From an uncultured Collinsella sp. (GTDB taxonomy: Bacteria > Actinomycetota > Coriobacteriia > Coriobacteriales > Coriobacteriaceae): DNA of 19,379 nt. Below the pieces are notes generated by a model. That model made no database searches. It was given only the letters and a program-made list of their open reading frames with translations, and was not told the DNA's origin. This document shows, one piece after another, positions 1 through 7,640 of the stretch. The translations under genes and the position numbers were made by a program. The DNA is taken from NCBI GenBank assembly GCA_958429225.1, contig CAUAJB010000040.1:1-19379 (forward strand), in the 5' to 3' direction. The stretch's first letter is position 1. Each line of letters opens with the position of its first letter.

Positions 1-17
1 AGCTATGCGTGCAGCGT

Positions 18-2594
18 TTACTTGACCACCAGGTTGACCAGCTTGCCGGGCACGCAGATGGCCTTGACGACCGTCTTGCCCTCGAGCCACTTGGCGACGG
101 CGGCCTCGGCGGCAGCCTGCATCTCCTCGTTGGAGGCATCGCGGGACACGTCGATACGGCCACGGACCTTGCCGAGCACCTGGACGACGATCTGCACCGT
201 GTCCTCGATGGACTCGGCCAGGTCGAACTCGGGCCAGGCGGCGGTATAGGCGTTGCCCTCGCAGCCAAGCGCCTCGTGCCACAGTTCGTCGGCCCAGAAC
301 GGGCAGATGGGCGCCAAGACGCTCACGATGTCCTTGGCCACGCCGTAGCACAGCGCCTTGTCGCGCTCTGCGCCCTCAGTGGCGTTAAGGTAGGCACTCG
401 CAGCGTTGACGAGCTCCATGACGGCGGAGATTGCAGTGTTGAACTGGCCGCGGTCATAGTCCTCGGTGCACTTGGCGATGGTGCGGTGACGCTCGCGATA
501 GAGCTTCATAGCGGTCTCGTCGAGCGCAGCCTTATCGAAGGCAACGTTGGCGTCGCCGGACTTGACGAGCTGCCACACGATACGCCAGGCGCGCTTGATG
601 AAGCGGTTGGCGCCCTCAACGGCCTTGGGATCCCAGTCAAAGTCCTTCTCAGGCGGGGCGATAAACAGGATCGCCAGACGCATGGTGTCCGCGCCGTAGG
701 GCTCGATAACCGAGCTCGGGGGCACGACATTGCCCTTGGACTTGGACATGGTGTCGCCGTTCTCGTCCTTGACCATGCCCTGGCACAGCAGGTTGGTAAA
801 GGGCTCGTCCACGCTCAGCAGGCCCAGGTCGCGCAGCGCCTTGGTAAAGAAGCGGCTGTAGAGCAGGTGCAGAATGGCGTGCTCGATGCCGCCAATGTAG
901 TTATCGACGGGCATCCAACGGTCGGCGGCCTCACGGGAGAAGGGCAGCTCGGTGTTGTGCGGATCGGTATAGCGCAGGTAATACCAGCTGGAGCAGGTGA
1001 AGGTGTCCATGGTATCGGTCTCGCGTTTGGCCGGGCGACCGCAGACCGGGCAGGTGGTCTCGTAGAACTCCTTGCACTCGGCGAGGGTTTCGCCGGCGCC
1101 CAGGTCCAGGTTCTCGGGCAGCGTCACCGGCAGCTGATCCTCGGGCACGGGCACGATGCCGCAGTGCTCGCAGTGGATGGCCGGGATGGGGTTGCCCCAA
1201 TAACGCTGACGGCTGATGAGCCAGTCGCGCAGGCGGAACTCGACCTTGCGACGACCGCAGCCCATGGCCTCGAGGTCGGCCACGATGGCAGCCTCGCCCT
1301 CGGAGTGCTTACCGCCGCGCATACCAGTGTACTTGCCCGACTGGACGAGCGTGCCCTCGGCAGCGTGAGCGCAATCCCAGTCGACGGTCTCGGCATGGAA
1401 GGTATCGATGGTCTCGCCGCTGGCCTCGACGGCAGCGCGATCGTCATCGTCCAGGATGATCGGCACGATCGGCAGGTCGTACTTGCGGGCAAACTCAAAG
1501 TCGCGCTGGTCGCCGCAGGGAACGGCCATGACGGCGCCGGTGCCATAGTCGGCAACGACATAATCGGCAACCCACACGGGGACCTTCTCGCCGTTGACGG
1601 GGTTCACCACGTAGCGGCCCGTAAAGGCACCATGCTTCTCGAGGGTACCCTGGGCACGCTCGACGGCAGAGATATGCTTGGAGTCCTCGACGATCTTGGT
1701 GACGGCCTCCTCGTACTCCGTGCCCTCGACGAGCTCATGCAGGCCGGCGTACTCGGGAGCCAGGACAAAGAAGGACACGCCAAAGAGCGTATCGGCACGC
1801 GTGGTGAAGACGGTGATCTTACCCTCGTCGCCCTCGATGGGCTCGCCATCCTGGTCGCAAAGGGTAAAGTCGACCTCAGCGCCCTCGGAGCGACCGATCC
1901 AGTTAGCCTGCATCTGCTTGACGCGCTCGGGCCAGCCGGGGAGCTTCTCCAGATCGTCGAGCAGCTCCTGGGAGTACTCGGTGATCTTGAAGTACCACTG
2001 CTCCAGGTCGCGCTTCTCGGGCTCGGTGCCGCAGCGCCAGCACTTGCCCTCGGTAACCTGCTCGTTGGCCAGAACGGTCTTGCAGGTGGGGCACCAGTTG
2101 ACCGGGTTCTTCTTACGGTAGACCAGGCCCTTTTCCCACATCTTCTCAAAGATCCACTGGCCCCAGCGGTAATAGTCGGGGCTGCAAGTCTTGACCATGC
2201 GATCCAGATCGTAGGAGAAGCCCATGCGCTTCATCGTGGCGAGCGCCTGGTCCATGTTCTTATACGTCCAAGCGGCAGCCTGCGTGTTGTGCTTGATGGC
2301 GGCGTTCTCGGCGGGCAGGCCAAAGGCGTCAAAGCCGATGGGATGCAGCACGTCGTAGCCGCGCATGCGGGCCTGACGGGCCATGGCATCGCCGATGGTG
2401 TAGTTGCGCGCGTGGCCCATGTGCAGGTCGCCCGACGGATACGGGAACATCTCGAGCACGTACTTCTTGGGCTTGCTGTCGTCGGTGTCGACGGCAAAGA
2501 GGTTGGAGTCCTCCCAGGCCTTCATCCACCTGGACTCAATGGCCTGCGCGTCGTAGGCAGGGATCTCGTCCTTATGATCTGTGCAATCGCACAT
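18..2594 (-). CDS. leuS: Leucyl-tRNA synthetase
   Basis: Charges tRNA-Leu with leucine in the cytosol. The protein is 858 aa, the usual size for bacterial LeuRS (E. coli about 860). Visible class I features: the HIGH-type motif HMGH at residues 58-61, a zinc knuckle with C168/C171/C185/C188, the CP1 editing motif TTRADTLFG at 264-272 with the later GDQRD segment near 361-365, a second CxxC pair near 475-518, SSWYYLRY at 535-542, and the KMSKS motif as MSKSK at 616-620. The frame stays open 41 codons further upstream (to 2717), but that stretch is a large inverted repeat. The ATG at 2594 has AAAGGAG 5 nt upstream and gives the expected N-terminus, so I chose it. No T-box motif is visible in the leader. 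The end is complete (TAA at 18-20). Confidence 0.97.
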   Translation of the reverse strand: MCDCTDHKDEIPAYDAQAIESRWMKAWEDSNLFAVDTDDSKPKKYVLEMFPYPSGDLHMGHARNYTIGDAMARQARMRGYDVLHPIGFDAFGLPAENAAIKHNTQAAAWTYKNMDQALATMKRMGFSYDLDRMVKTCSPDYYRWGQWIFEKMWEKGLVYRKKNPVNWCPTCKTVLANEQVTEGKCWRCGTEPEKRDLEQWYFKITEYSQELLDDLEKLPGWPERVKQMQANWIGRSEGAEVDFTLCDQDGEPIEGDEGKITVFTTRADTLFGVSFFVLAPEYAGLHELVEGTEYEEAVTKIVEDSKHISAVERAQGTLEKHGAFTGRYVVNPVNGEKVPVWVADYVVADYGTGAVMAVPCGDQRDFEFARKYDLPIVPIILDDDDRAAVEASGETIDTFHAETVDWDCAHAAEGTLVQSGKYTGMRGGKHSEGEAAIVADLEAMGCGRRKVEFRLRDWLISRQRYWGNPIPAIHCEHCGIVPVPEDQLPVTLPENLDLGAGETLAECKEFYETTCPVCGRPAKRETDTMDTFTCSSWYYLRYTDPHNTELPFSREAADRWMPVDNYIGGIEHAILHLLYSRFFTKALRDLGLLSVDEPFTNLLCQGMVKDENGDTMSKSKGNVVPPSSVIEPYGADTMRLAILFIAPPEKDFDWDPKAVEGANRFIKRAWRIVWQLVKSGDANVAFDKAALDETAMKLYRERHRTIAKCTEDYDRGQFNTAISAVMELVNAASAYLNATEGAERDKALCYGVAKDIVSVLAPICPFWADELWHEALGCEGNAYTAAWPEFDLAESIEDTVQIVVQVLGKVRGRIDVSRDASNEEMQAAAEAAVAKWLEGKTVVKAICVPGKLVNLVVK

Positions 2595-2622
2595 ATCAGC
2601 TCCTTTTATCTTGATTGGGGCC

Positions 2623-2734
2623 GGTCGGCTAGGCTTTACTCGCTGCTGCGGACAGTCCTGCTCGCACGAAGGCCACATTAAGTGGCCTTCGGCTCGTGCG
2701 GAACTTGCAGCGAGCAAAGCCTAGCCGCCCGACC
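2623..2734. repeat. Large imperfect inverted repeat between guaB and leuS
   Basis: The outer arms are CGGCTAGGCTTTACTCGCTGC at the left (ending 2646) and its near-complement at 2707-2729, with a single mismatch over about 20 bp; GGTC/GACC ends flank them. Nested inside is a second hairpin: CGCAC+GAAGGCCAC (2663-2676), loop ATTAA, then GTGGCCTTC (2682-2690) and GTGCG (2696-2700). As RNA or single-stranded DNA this folds into one long two-tier cruciform. It lies upstream of the leuS ribosome-binding site and downstream of the guaB terminator. It could be a mobile palindromic repeat (REP/MITE type) or a leader structure of leuS; it has no T-run typical of an intrinsic terminator. Confidence 0.7.
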
Positions 2735-2756
2735 CTAGGGTTAACTTGGATGATTC

Positions 2757-2806
2757 TAGCAAATACAACAAGCGAGATGCCTGCGACTTGCGGGCATCTC
2801 GCTTTA
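2757..2806 (-). terminator. Intrinsic terminator of guaB
   Basis: A perfect 11-bp stem, AGCGAGATGCC (2771-2781) against GGCATCTCGCT (2793-2803), with an 11-nt loop. On the minus strand it is followed by TTGTTGTATTTG. It sits 50 bp past the guaB stop codon. The tail is T-rich but interrupted, so termination strength is uncertain. Confidence 0.7.
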
Positions 2807-2853
2807 TCTAAATAACGTGGCTGAGAATCAACCTTTGATATGCAGCTCTTACC

Positions 2854-4365
2854 TTATCGATAGGAAACGCTCTGCTGGGAGTCTTTCACGACTACGTCGT
2901 GGGCGCCGCCTTCGACGATGGAGGTGGAGCTGACCAGCGTTAGGCGCGCCTTTTCCTGGAGCTCGGGGATCGAGAGGGCACCGCAGTTGCACATCGTGGA
3001 CTTGACCTTGTAGAGCGTACCGCCCACGCCGTCCTTGAGGGAACCGGCGTAGGGAACGTAAGAGTCGACGCCCTCGACGAAGCTGAGCTTCGCGGCGCCG
3101 CCCAGGTCGTAGCGCTGCCAGTTGCGGGCACGCGCGGAACCCTCGCCCCAGTACTCCTTCATGTACTGACCGTTGACGTTGACGCGCTCGGTCGGGCTCT
3201 CGTCGAAGCGGGCGAAGTAGCGGCCCAGCATCATGAAGTCGGCACCCATGGCAAGGGCGAGCGTCATGTGGTAGTCGTAGACGATGCCGCCGTCGGAGCA
3301 CACGGGCACGTAGACACCGGTCTCCTCGTAGTACTCGTCACGGGCGCGGCAGACGTCGATCAGTGCGGTAGCCTGGCCACGGCCGATGCCCTTGGTCTCG
3401 CGGGTGATGCAGATGGAACCGCCGCCGATACCGACCTTGATGAAGTCGGCACCGCAGTCTGCCAGGAAGCGGAAGCCCTCGGCGTCGACGACGTTACCGG
3501 CGCCGACCTTGACGTCCTCGCCGTAGTTGGCGCGGATCCACTCGATGGTGCGCTTCTGCCACTCGCTGAAGCCCTCGGAAGAGTCGATGCACAGGACATC
3601 GGCGCCGGCCTCGATGAGCAGCGGCACGCGCTCGGCATAGTCGCGGGTGTTGATACCGGCGCCGACCATGTAGCGCTTGTCGTTATCGAGCAGCTCGTTG
3701 GGGTTGGTCTTGTGGCTGTCGTAGTCCTTGCGGAAGACGATGCCCATGAGGTGATCGTTGTCGTCGACGATGGGCAGGGCGTTGAGCTTGTTGTCCCAGA
3801 TGACGTCGTTGGCAACCTTGAGGCTGATGTTCTTGTCGCCCACGATGAGCTGCTCACGCGGGGTCATGAACTCGGAGACCTTCGTCTGGTGGTCATCGCG
3901 ACTGGGGCGATAGTCACGGCTGGTGACGATGCCCAGGAGCTTACCCTTGGGAGTGCCGTCGTCGGTAACCGGCATGGTAGAGTGACCGGTCTTCTCCTTG
4001 AGCTCGATGACCTGCTCCATGGTCATGTCGGGGGTCAGCGTGGAATCGGACTGAACGAAACCGGCCTTGTGATCCTTGACGGCCTTGACCATAGCGGCCT
4101 CGGACTCGGCGCTCTGGGAACCGTAAATGAAGGACAGGCCACCCTCGGTAGCGAGCGCGACACCCATATCGACGCCCGAGACGGACTGCATGATGGCGGA
4201 AACCATGGGGATGTTCAGGGTGATTGCCGGCTTCTCACCGCGCTTAAAGCGGGTTAGCGGCGTCTTAAGAGAGACGTTGTTGGGGATGCACTGCGAGGAC
4301 GAGTAACCAGGGACCAGCAGATACTCCGAAAACGTGTGGGACTCACCGGGAAAGAACGTAGCCAT
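2854..4365 (-). CDS. guaB: IMP dehydrogenase
   Basis: Oxidises IMP to XMP with NAD+, the first committed step of GMP synthesis. The protein is 503 aa. It has the (beta/alpha)8 barrel interrupted by two CBS domains (about 103-230), the catalytic loop GIGGGSICITRE with the predicted nucleophile Cys319, the phosphate-binding SDGGI segment at 357-361, and a flap with Arg418-Tyr419, the general-base pair of IMPDH. The loop differs from the common GIGPGSICTTR...GVGVPQ form: it reads GGGSICITRETKGIGRGQ, and the C-terminus carries an unusual MCNCGA (458-463). These mark a divergent IMPDH branch rather than GMP reductase, which lacks CBS domains. ATG at 4365 has AAAGGAGA 5 nt upstream. It is followed by its own terminator, so it is probably transcribed alone. 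Confidence 0.93.
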   Translation of the reverse strand: MATFFPGESHTFSEYLLVPGYSSSQCIPNNVSLKTPLTRFKRGEKPAITLNIPMVSAIMQSVSGVDMGVALATEGGLSFIYGSQSAESEAAMVKAVKDHKAGFVQSDSTLTPDMTMEQVIELKEKTGHSTMPVTDDGTPKGKLLGIVTSRDYRPSRDDHQTKVSEFMTPREQLIVGDKNISLKVANDVIWDNKLNALPIVDDNDHLMGIVFRKDYDSHKTNPNELLDNDKRYMVGAGINTRDYAERVPLLIEAGADVLCIDSSEGFSEWQKRTIEWIRANYGEDVKVGAGNVVDAEGFRFLADCGADFIKVGIGGGSICITRETKGIGRGQATALIDVCRARDEYYEETGVYVPVCSDGGIVYDYHMTLALAMGADFMMLGRYFARFDESPTERVNVNGQYMKEYWGEGSARARNWQRYDLGGAAKLSFVEGVDSYVPYAGSLKDGVGGTLYKVKSTMCNCGALSIPELQEKARLTLVSSTSIVEGGAHDVVVKDSQQSVSYR

Positions 4366-4415
4366 GTTTCTCCTTTTTCCATGCGACCGGTCGGCTGCAG
4401 GCCTCGTAGGACCCA

Positions 4416-4435
4416 GCCCAACCTTGGGCGCCCAA
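4416..4435. promoter_or_regulatory. Overlapping palindromes in guaB leader
   Basis: Three alternating arms: GCCCAA (4416-4421), TTGGGC (4424-4429), GCCCAA (4430-4435). The last two form a perfect 12-bp palindrome, TTGGGCGCCCAA. They lie 51-70 bp upstream of the guaB start. Just beyond, on the minus strand, is a weak promoter-like pair: TTGTAG (4468-4473), a 17-bp spacer, GATACT (4445-4450). An operator near the guaB transcription start is a possible reading; the protein that would bind is unknown. Confidence 0.35.
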
Positions 4436-4505
4436 TACTGGGGAAGTATCTTAACGCACTTTGACTGCTACAATGCATGATTTAAGAAGAGCACACGAGG
4501 GTTTG

Positions 4506-4520
4506 ACGCAAGCTTTGCGT
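4506..4520. promoter_or_regulatory. Inverted repeat upstream of ModE-like gene
   Basis: A perfect inverted repeat, ACGCAA-GCT-TTGCGT, 30 bp before the start of the winged-helix regulator in the divergent guaB/regulator intergenic region. It is a candidate operator, perhaps autoregulatory. There is no evidence beyond symmetry and position. Confidence 0.3.
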
Positions 4521-4549
4521 TTGCCCAGCAAACACTTTAGCGGAGAGAC

Positions 4550-4903
4550 GTGGAGCGCATGGAGTACAAGACGACGGCAAAACTGGTCATTCAGTCGTGC
4601 GACAAAGATCTGCCGGGCGTGTTCGGCCACGGCTGCGTCTTGCTGCTGCAGGGTATCGCCCGCGAGCACTCGCTCAACCGCGCCGCCAAGAGCATGGGAA
4701 TGGCGTATTCCAAGGCCTGGCGCATTGTGAACGAGGCGGAAGGACAGCTGGGCTGCAAGCTCATCGAGCGCGACGGCGCCCGCGGGTCCACCCTGACCCC
4801 CGCCGGCGAGCGAGCCATAGCGGTCTACGAGGAGCTGCAGGCCGACATCAACAACGTCATTGCCACCAAAGCAAACGACCTCATCGCAAGTATTAAAAAG
4901 TAG
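4550..4903 (+). CDS. ModE N-terminal-type winged-helix regulator
   Basis: A small (117 aa) DNA-binding protein, the only clear plus-strand gene here. Residues about 25-90 match the ModE/LysR winged helix: an HTH (HSLNRAAKSMGMAYSKAWRIV), then a recognition and wing segment (ERDGARGSTLTPAGERAIAVYEEL). It has no C-terminal TOBE/Mop molybdate-binding domain, so any effector is unknown; molybdate should not be assumed. Two starts compete: GTG at 4550 (GGAG 4 nt upstream) and ATG at 4559 (GGAG 3 nt upstream); an in-frame stop at 4538 excludes anything earlier. It is divergent from guaB and converges on the PLP-fold gene, overlapping its last codons (4893-4903). Stand-alone ModE-N proteins often regulate neighbours or oxidoreductase genes; the target here cannot be read from the sequence. 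Confidence 0.85.
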   Translation: MERMEYKTTAKLVIQSCDKDLPGVFGHGCVLLLQGIAREHSLNRAAKSMGMAYSKAWRIVNEAEGQLGCKLIERDGARGSTLTPAGERAIAVYEELQADINNVIATKANDLIASIKK

Positions 4904-5897
4904 CTAATTTACGAAGGGCGTTGTCAAGGGCGGACGCTACGACCAGGGGGTCGTCGGTGCCGGCGAAGAGGCGGATGGTGCTCCCCTGCTTGTCACGTGG
5001 GGCCGAAAGGCGCGTCGTTGCGCCGCCAGCGGGCGATGTACGAAACTCCCCCGGCAAAGCATCGAACAGCTCGCCCGCGCTACGCTCGATAAGGTCAAAT
5101 TCAACTGCCGGGCCAAAGCCGTGCTCGAGGATTCCCGTTGCAACCGCATGGTCGGGATGCGAGCTTAGCCCAGGATAGCGCACGTTGCGCACCATCTCGT
5201 TGGCGGCCAGATACTCTGCCAGCGCACGGGCACGATCGAAGTGTGCCTGCATGCGGACATCGAGCGAGTCCAGTCCCCGCTCCAGCACAGCGGCCTCGCC
5301 AGCAGGCAAATTAAGCTTGGCCAAGCCGCAGCCCTCAAGCAGGGCATGTGCGCACTCGGCAGCAGCATCCACACGATGGCGCTTGAGCTGCGAGCGCGCC
5401 ACCGAAGCAGCAACGAGCTTGCGTGGAGCCTTACCGGCACACACGCGGTCGAGCGCCTCGAGCGACAGCACGGCGCCCAGCCGCAGCGGATCGCAGCCAA
5501 AGACGCATGCCACGGTGTTGTCCACAACAAGCAGCGCATGGGCCTCACGCGCCGCCCGACCCAGCGCACGCAGATCGGGCACGCGCAGTCCAAACCCGCC
5601 GATGGAGTTGACGAACCACCACAGATGCGGCCCTTCGGCATCAAACGAAGCATCAAAGCCCTTGGATGCGGCAGCAAACACATCGGCGGACGGCGAACCC
5701 ACCAGCACGACATCGCAGCCATCAAAGCCGTGCGCAAACGCATCGGCAAAGTCATCGGCAAACGCGACCAGGCGGTCACCGGGACGCACAATACCCAGCT
5801 GCGACAGAGCCGCCGGCACATGCGGGGCCGCGACAAGACGCGCCTCACGCGCGCCGGCCCTTACAGTCCAGGCCTCTTCTAGCTGCTGTACGCCCAT
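4893..5897 (-). CDS. Cys/Met-metabolism PLP-fold protein, probably lacking the catalytic lysine
   Basis: A 334-aa protein of the cystathionine gamma-synthase/methionine gamma-lyase fold, shorter than the usual 380-400 aa. Recognisable pieces: GDRLVAFADDFADAF (40-54, the cofactor-loop region), LLVVDNT (122-128, whose Asp normally contacts the PLP pyridine nitrogen), GLDSLDVRMQAH (208-219), YPGLSSHPDH (241-250) and a C-terminal STIRLFAGTDDP (306-317). The segment after VDNT, where the family has S-x-T-K-Y with the Schiff-base lysine, reads LSLEALDRV (144-152) and has no lysine in register; the nearest are K156 and K160. The N-terminal tyrosine/arginine motif is also not apparent. It may be a pseudoenzyme or a highly divergent lyase. 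The start at 5897 is chosen because the longer frame (to 5957) would run through the upstream gene's terminator. Its ribosome-binding site is weak. Confidence 0.8.
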   Translation of the reverse strand: MGVQQLEEAWTVRAGAREARLVAAPHVPAALSQLGIVRPGDRLVAFADDFADAFAHGFDGCDVVLVGSPSADVFAAASKGFDASFDAEGPHLWWFVNSIGGFGLRVPDLRALGRAAREAHALLVVDNTVACVFGCDPLRLGAVLSLEALDRVCAGKAPRKLVAASVARSQLKRHRVDAAAECAHALLEGCGLAKLNLPAGEAAVLERGLDSLDVRMQAHFDRARALAEYLAANEMVRNVRYPGLSSHPDHAVATGILEHGFGPAVEFDLIERSAGELFDALPGEFRTSPAGGATTRLSAPRDKQGSTIRLFAGTDDPLVVASALDNALRKLATF

Positions 5898-5911
5898 ACG
5901 GCACCGTCCCT

Positions 5912-5954
5912 TCAAAACAAAAACCCACGATGCGGATGTTCCCCGCATCGTGGG
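5912..5954 (-). terminator. Strong intrinsic terminator after sucrose hydrolase gene
   Basis: A perfect 12-bp GC-rich stem, CCCACGATGCGG (5924-5935) with CCGCATCGTGGG (5943-5954), and a 7-nt loop, followed on the minus strand by TTTTTGTTTTG. It lies 39 bp beyond the hydrolase stop and ends the sucrose transcript before the PLP-fold gene. Confidence 0.92.
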
Positions 5955-5992
5955 CAACGGCTGCAGTATAGCGCCGATAGACGACCAATCAC

Positions 5993-7534
5993 CTAGATGT
6001 TGAGTGTGTGATAGTTCACGTTCGCACCCGGAGCGTCAACGGTCACGCCATAGACCTCGGGATAGATGCGCGTCGAAAACACGAGCGCACCATCGTTCAC
6101 AAACACCTCGACCGACGAGACATCGCCAACAATGCGCACGTTACGAACCTCGTCGACGGGCTCCCAGCGCACGGTGCGGCCGCGGCCGGCAGAAGCGCGC
6201 GACTCATCCGCGAAGCGCATCTCAAAGCGCGCGGGCAGTTCGCCCTCGGCGGGCGCAAACGACAGCTTCAGCTCGCCATCAACGGTCGCGGTAAACGCGC
6301 CGTCGACACCGTCAACAACAACGTCAAAGCAGGTATTGCCGGCAACCTCCAACGAACCCTCCCCCACGCGCACCGAGGCATAATGGCGCTCGATCTCGCG
6401 CGCCGGCTGCTGCAGCACCACGCCGTCGGAACCGGCCGTGAGCTCACGCGGTACCGTCATGCAGTGCTGCCAGCCGCACGCCACGGTGGGCGCATTGTCA
6501 TAGGACGGCTCATCGGGCATGCCCATCCAGCCAATCAGAATGTGGCGACCATCCTCGGACGTAAACTCCTGCGGCGCATAGAAGTCAAAACCGGCGTCCC
6601 ACAGGCGGAACTCGCCCAGCTCATAGGCACCGTCACCACCGGTAATGTCGCCCGTTACAGGCATGTAGCCAGCAGCGTATACGTTGCCGCGGTCCCAACG
6701 GCCGCCCTCAAGCCCCTGGGGAGAGAAGGAAAGGAACTTCGCCGGCACACCGCCATCCGCCTCAAGCTCCAGATACCCCGGGCACTCCCACATAAAGCCA
6801 AAACGCTCGGGCGTAGACACACGGCTCTCGAGCTCCCAGCTCAGCATGCCAGCCGAGCCGTACACCAAGATCTCGCCCACATCGCGCCCGGCACCTTCGC
6901 CGTGCATCGCACAAAAACGGCTCTCGACATGCGGCCCGTCCACACGACGACGCGCGCCCAGCACCATGTGGTAGCGCCCATCATCATCGCGCCATACCTT
7001 GGGATCGCGCACGTGGCAGGTCAGATCGTCGGGATAATCCTCGGACGCCAGCACCACGCGCTTTTGGCTGAACTCCCGACCGGCAAGGCCATCAACGCTC
7101 TCGACATACACGGTATCGGCTCGTCGACCGGTATTGACGTAGTCATACGTGCCGTCCGCATCGGAAAGCTTAACGTTGCCCGTGTACAGCACGCGAATGC
7201 GGCCATCCTCGGCAAGCGCGGAGCCCGAATACACACCGTGGCAATCGAACGGCTCGTCGGGCAGCAGCGGAGCGCCAACGTAGTCCCACGTCATAAGGTC
7301 GCGACTCGTCGCATGGCCCCAGGCTTTAACGCCACCCTCGACATCAAACGGCGCATACTGAAAATAGGCGTGGAACACGCCGTCCGCCTGGCAAAGACCG
7401 TTGGGGTCGTTGAGCCATCCCGCCGGCGGCATAATGTGGAAGCGCTGGCCAAACGCGCCATGACCGCACTCAGAGGCGGCAGCGTCAACAGCGGCAACCA
7501 GCTTTGCAAGGTCGCGGCCAAGTGCATTAGACAT
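5993..7534 (-). CDS. scrB: Sucrose-6-phosphate hydrolase (GH32)
   Basis: Cytosolic beta-fructofuranosidase predicted to split sucrose-6-phosphate into glucose-6-phosphate and fructose. The protein is 513 aa. All three GH32 acidic motifs are visible: WLNDPNG (40-46, nucleophile Asp43), RDP (176-178, transition-state stabiliser Asp177) and the EC motif (Glu250-Cys251, acid/base). The five-bladed propeller is followed by a C-terminal beta-sandwich from about residue 370 that ends in EVFVNDGALVFSTRIYP, typical of the family. There is no signal peptide, consistent with an intracellular phosphosugar substrate. ATG at 7534 has AGGA upstream. It lies 106 bp downstream of the PTS permease gene in the same direction and is ended by a strong terminator. 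Specificity for the phosphorylated sugar is inferred from PTS linkage; sacA is an equivalent symbol. Confidence 0.93.
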   Translation of the reverse strand: MSNALGRDLAKLVAAVDAAASECGHGAFGQRFHIMPPAGWLNDPNGLCQADGVFHAYFQYAPFDVEGGVKAWGHATSRDLMTWDYVGAPLLPDEPFDCHGVYSGSALAEDGRIRVLYTGNVKLSDADGTYDYVNTGRRADTVYVESVDGLAGREFSQKRVVLASEDYPDDLTCHVRDPKVWRDDDGRYHMVLGARRRVDGPHVESRFCAMHGEGAGRDVGEILVYGSAGMLSWELESRVSTPERFGFMWECPGYLELEADGGVPAKFLSFSPQGLEGGRWDRGNVYAAGYMPVTGDITGGDGAYELGEFRLWDAGFDFYAPQEFTSEDGRHILIGWMGMPDEPSYDNAPTVACGWQHCMTVPRELTAGSDGVVLQQPAREIERHYASVRVGEGSLEVAGNTCFDVVVDGVDGAFTATVDGELKLSFAPAEGELPARFEMRFADESRASAGRGRTVRWEPVDEVRNVRIVGDVSSVEVFVNDGALVFSTRIYPEVYGVTVDAPGANVNYHTLNI

Positions 7535-7596
7535 ATCAAAGTCCTAACGGATCGAAAGTTACAAGGCACCAGAGATCGGCACCAGATACGGGAAAC

Positions 7597-7621
7597 GCCC
7601 GCGAGCAAACAGCCCGCGGGC
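7597..7621 (-). other. Intercistronic hairpin between scrA and scrB
   Basis: GCCCGCG (7597-7603) pairs with CGCGGGC (7615-7621) around an 11-nt loop, in the 106-bp gap between permease and hydrolase genes. On the minus strand the following bases are GTTTCCCG, not a proper T-run. It looks more like an mRNA-stabilising or partial-attenuation hairpin than a full terminator. Confidence 0.45.
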
Positions 7622-7640
7622 ACCCCTCAATCAAAAGCTC

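Noticed and set aside
9..2681. Very long plus-strand open frame opposite leuS
   Set aside because: It is the antisense shadow of a clear leucyl-tRNA synthetase with all motifs; its composition (Gly/Leu/Val/Asp-rich, no domain) is what high-GC antisense frames give.
2595..2853. T-box leader for leuS
   Set aside because: No TGGNACCGCG-type antiterminator bulge is present on the minus strand; the structure there is a simple inverted repeat.
3268..4257. Plus-strand open frame opposite guaB
   Set aside because: Antisense shadow of the IMP dehydrogenase; no recognisable domain or ribosome-binding site.
5898..5957. Longer N-terminus for the PLP-fold protein (start at 5957)
   Set aside because: These 20 codons are the terminator hairpin of the preceding gene and match no family sequence.
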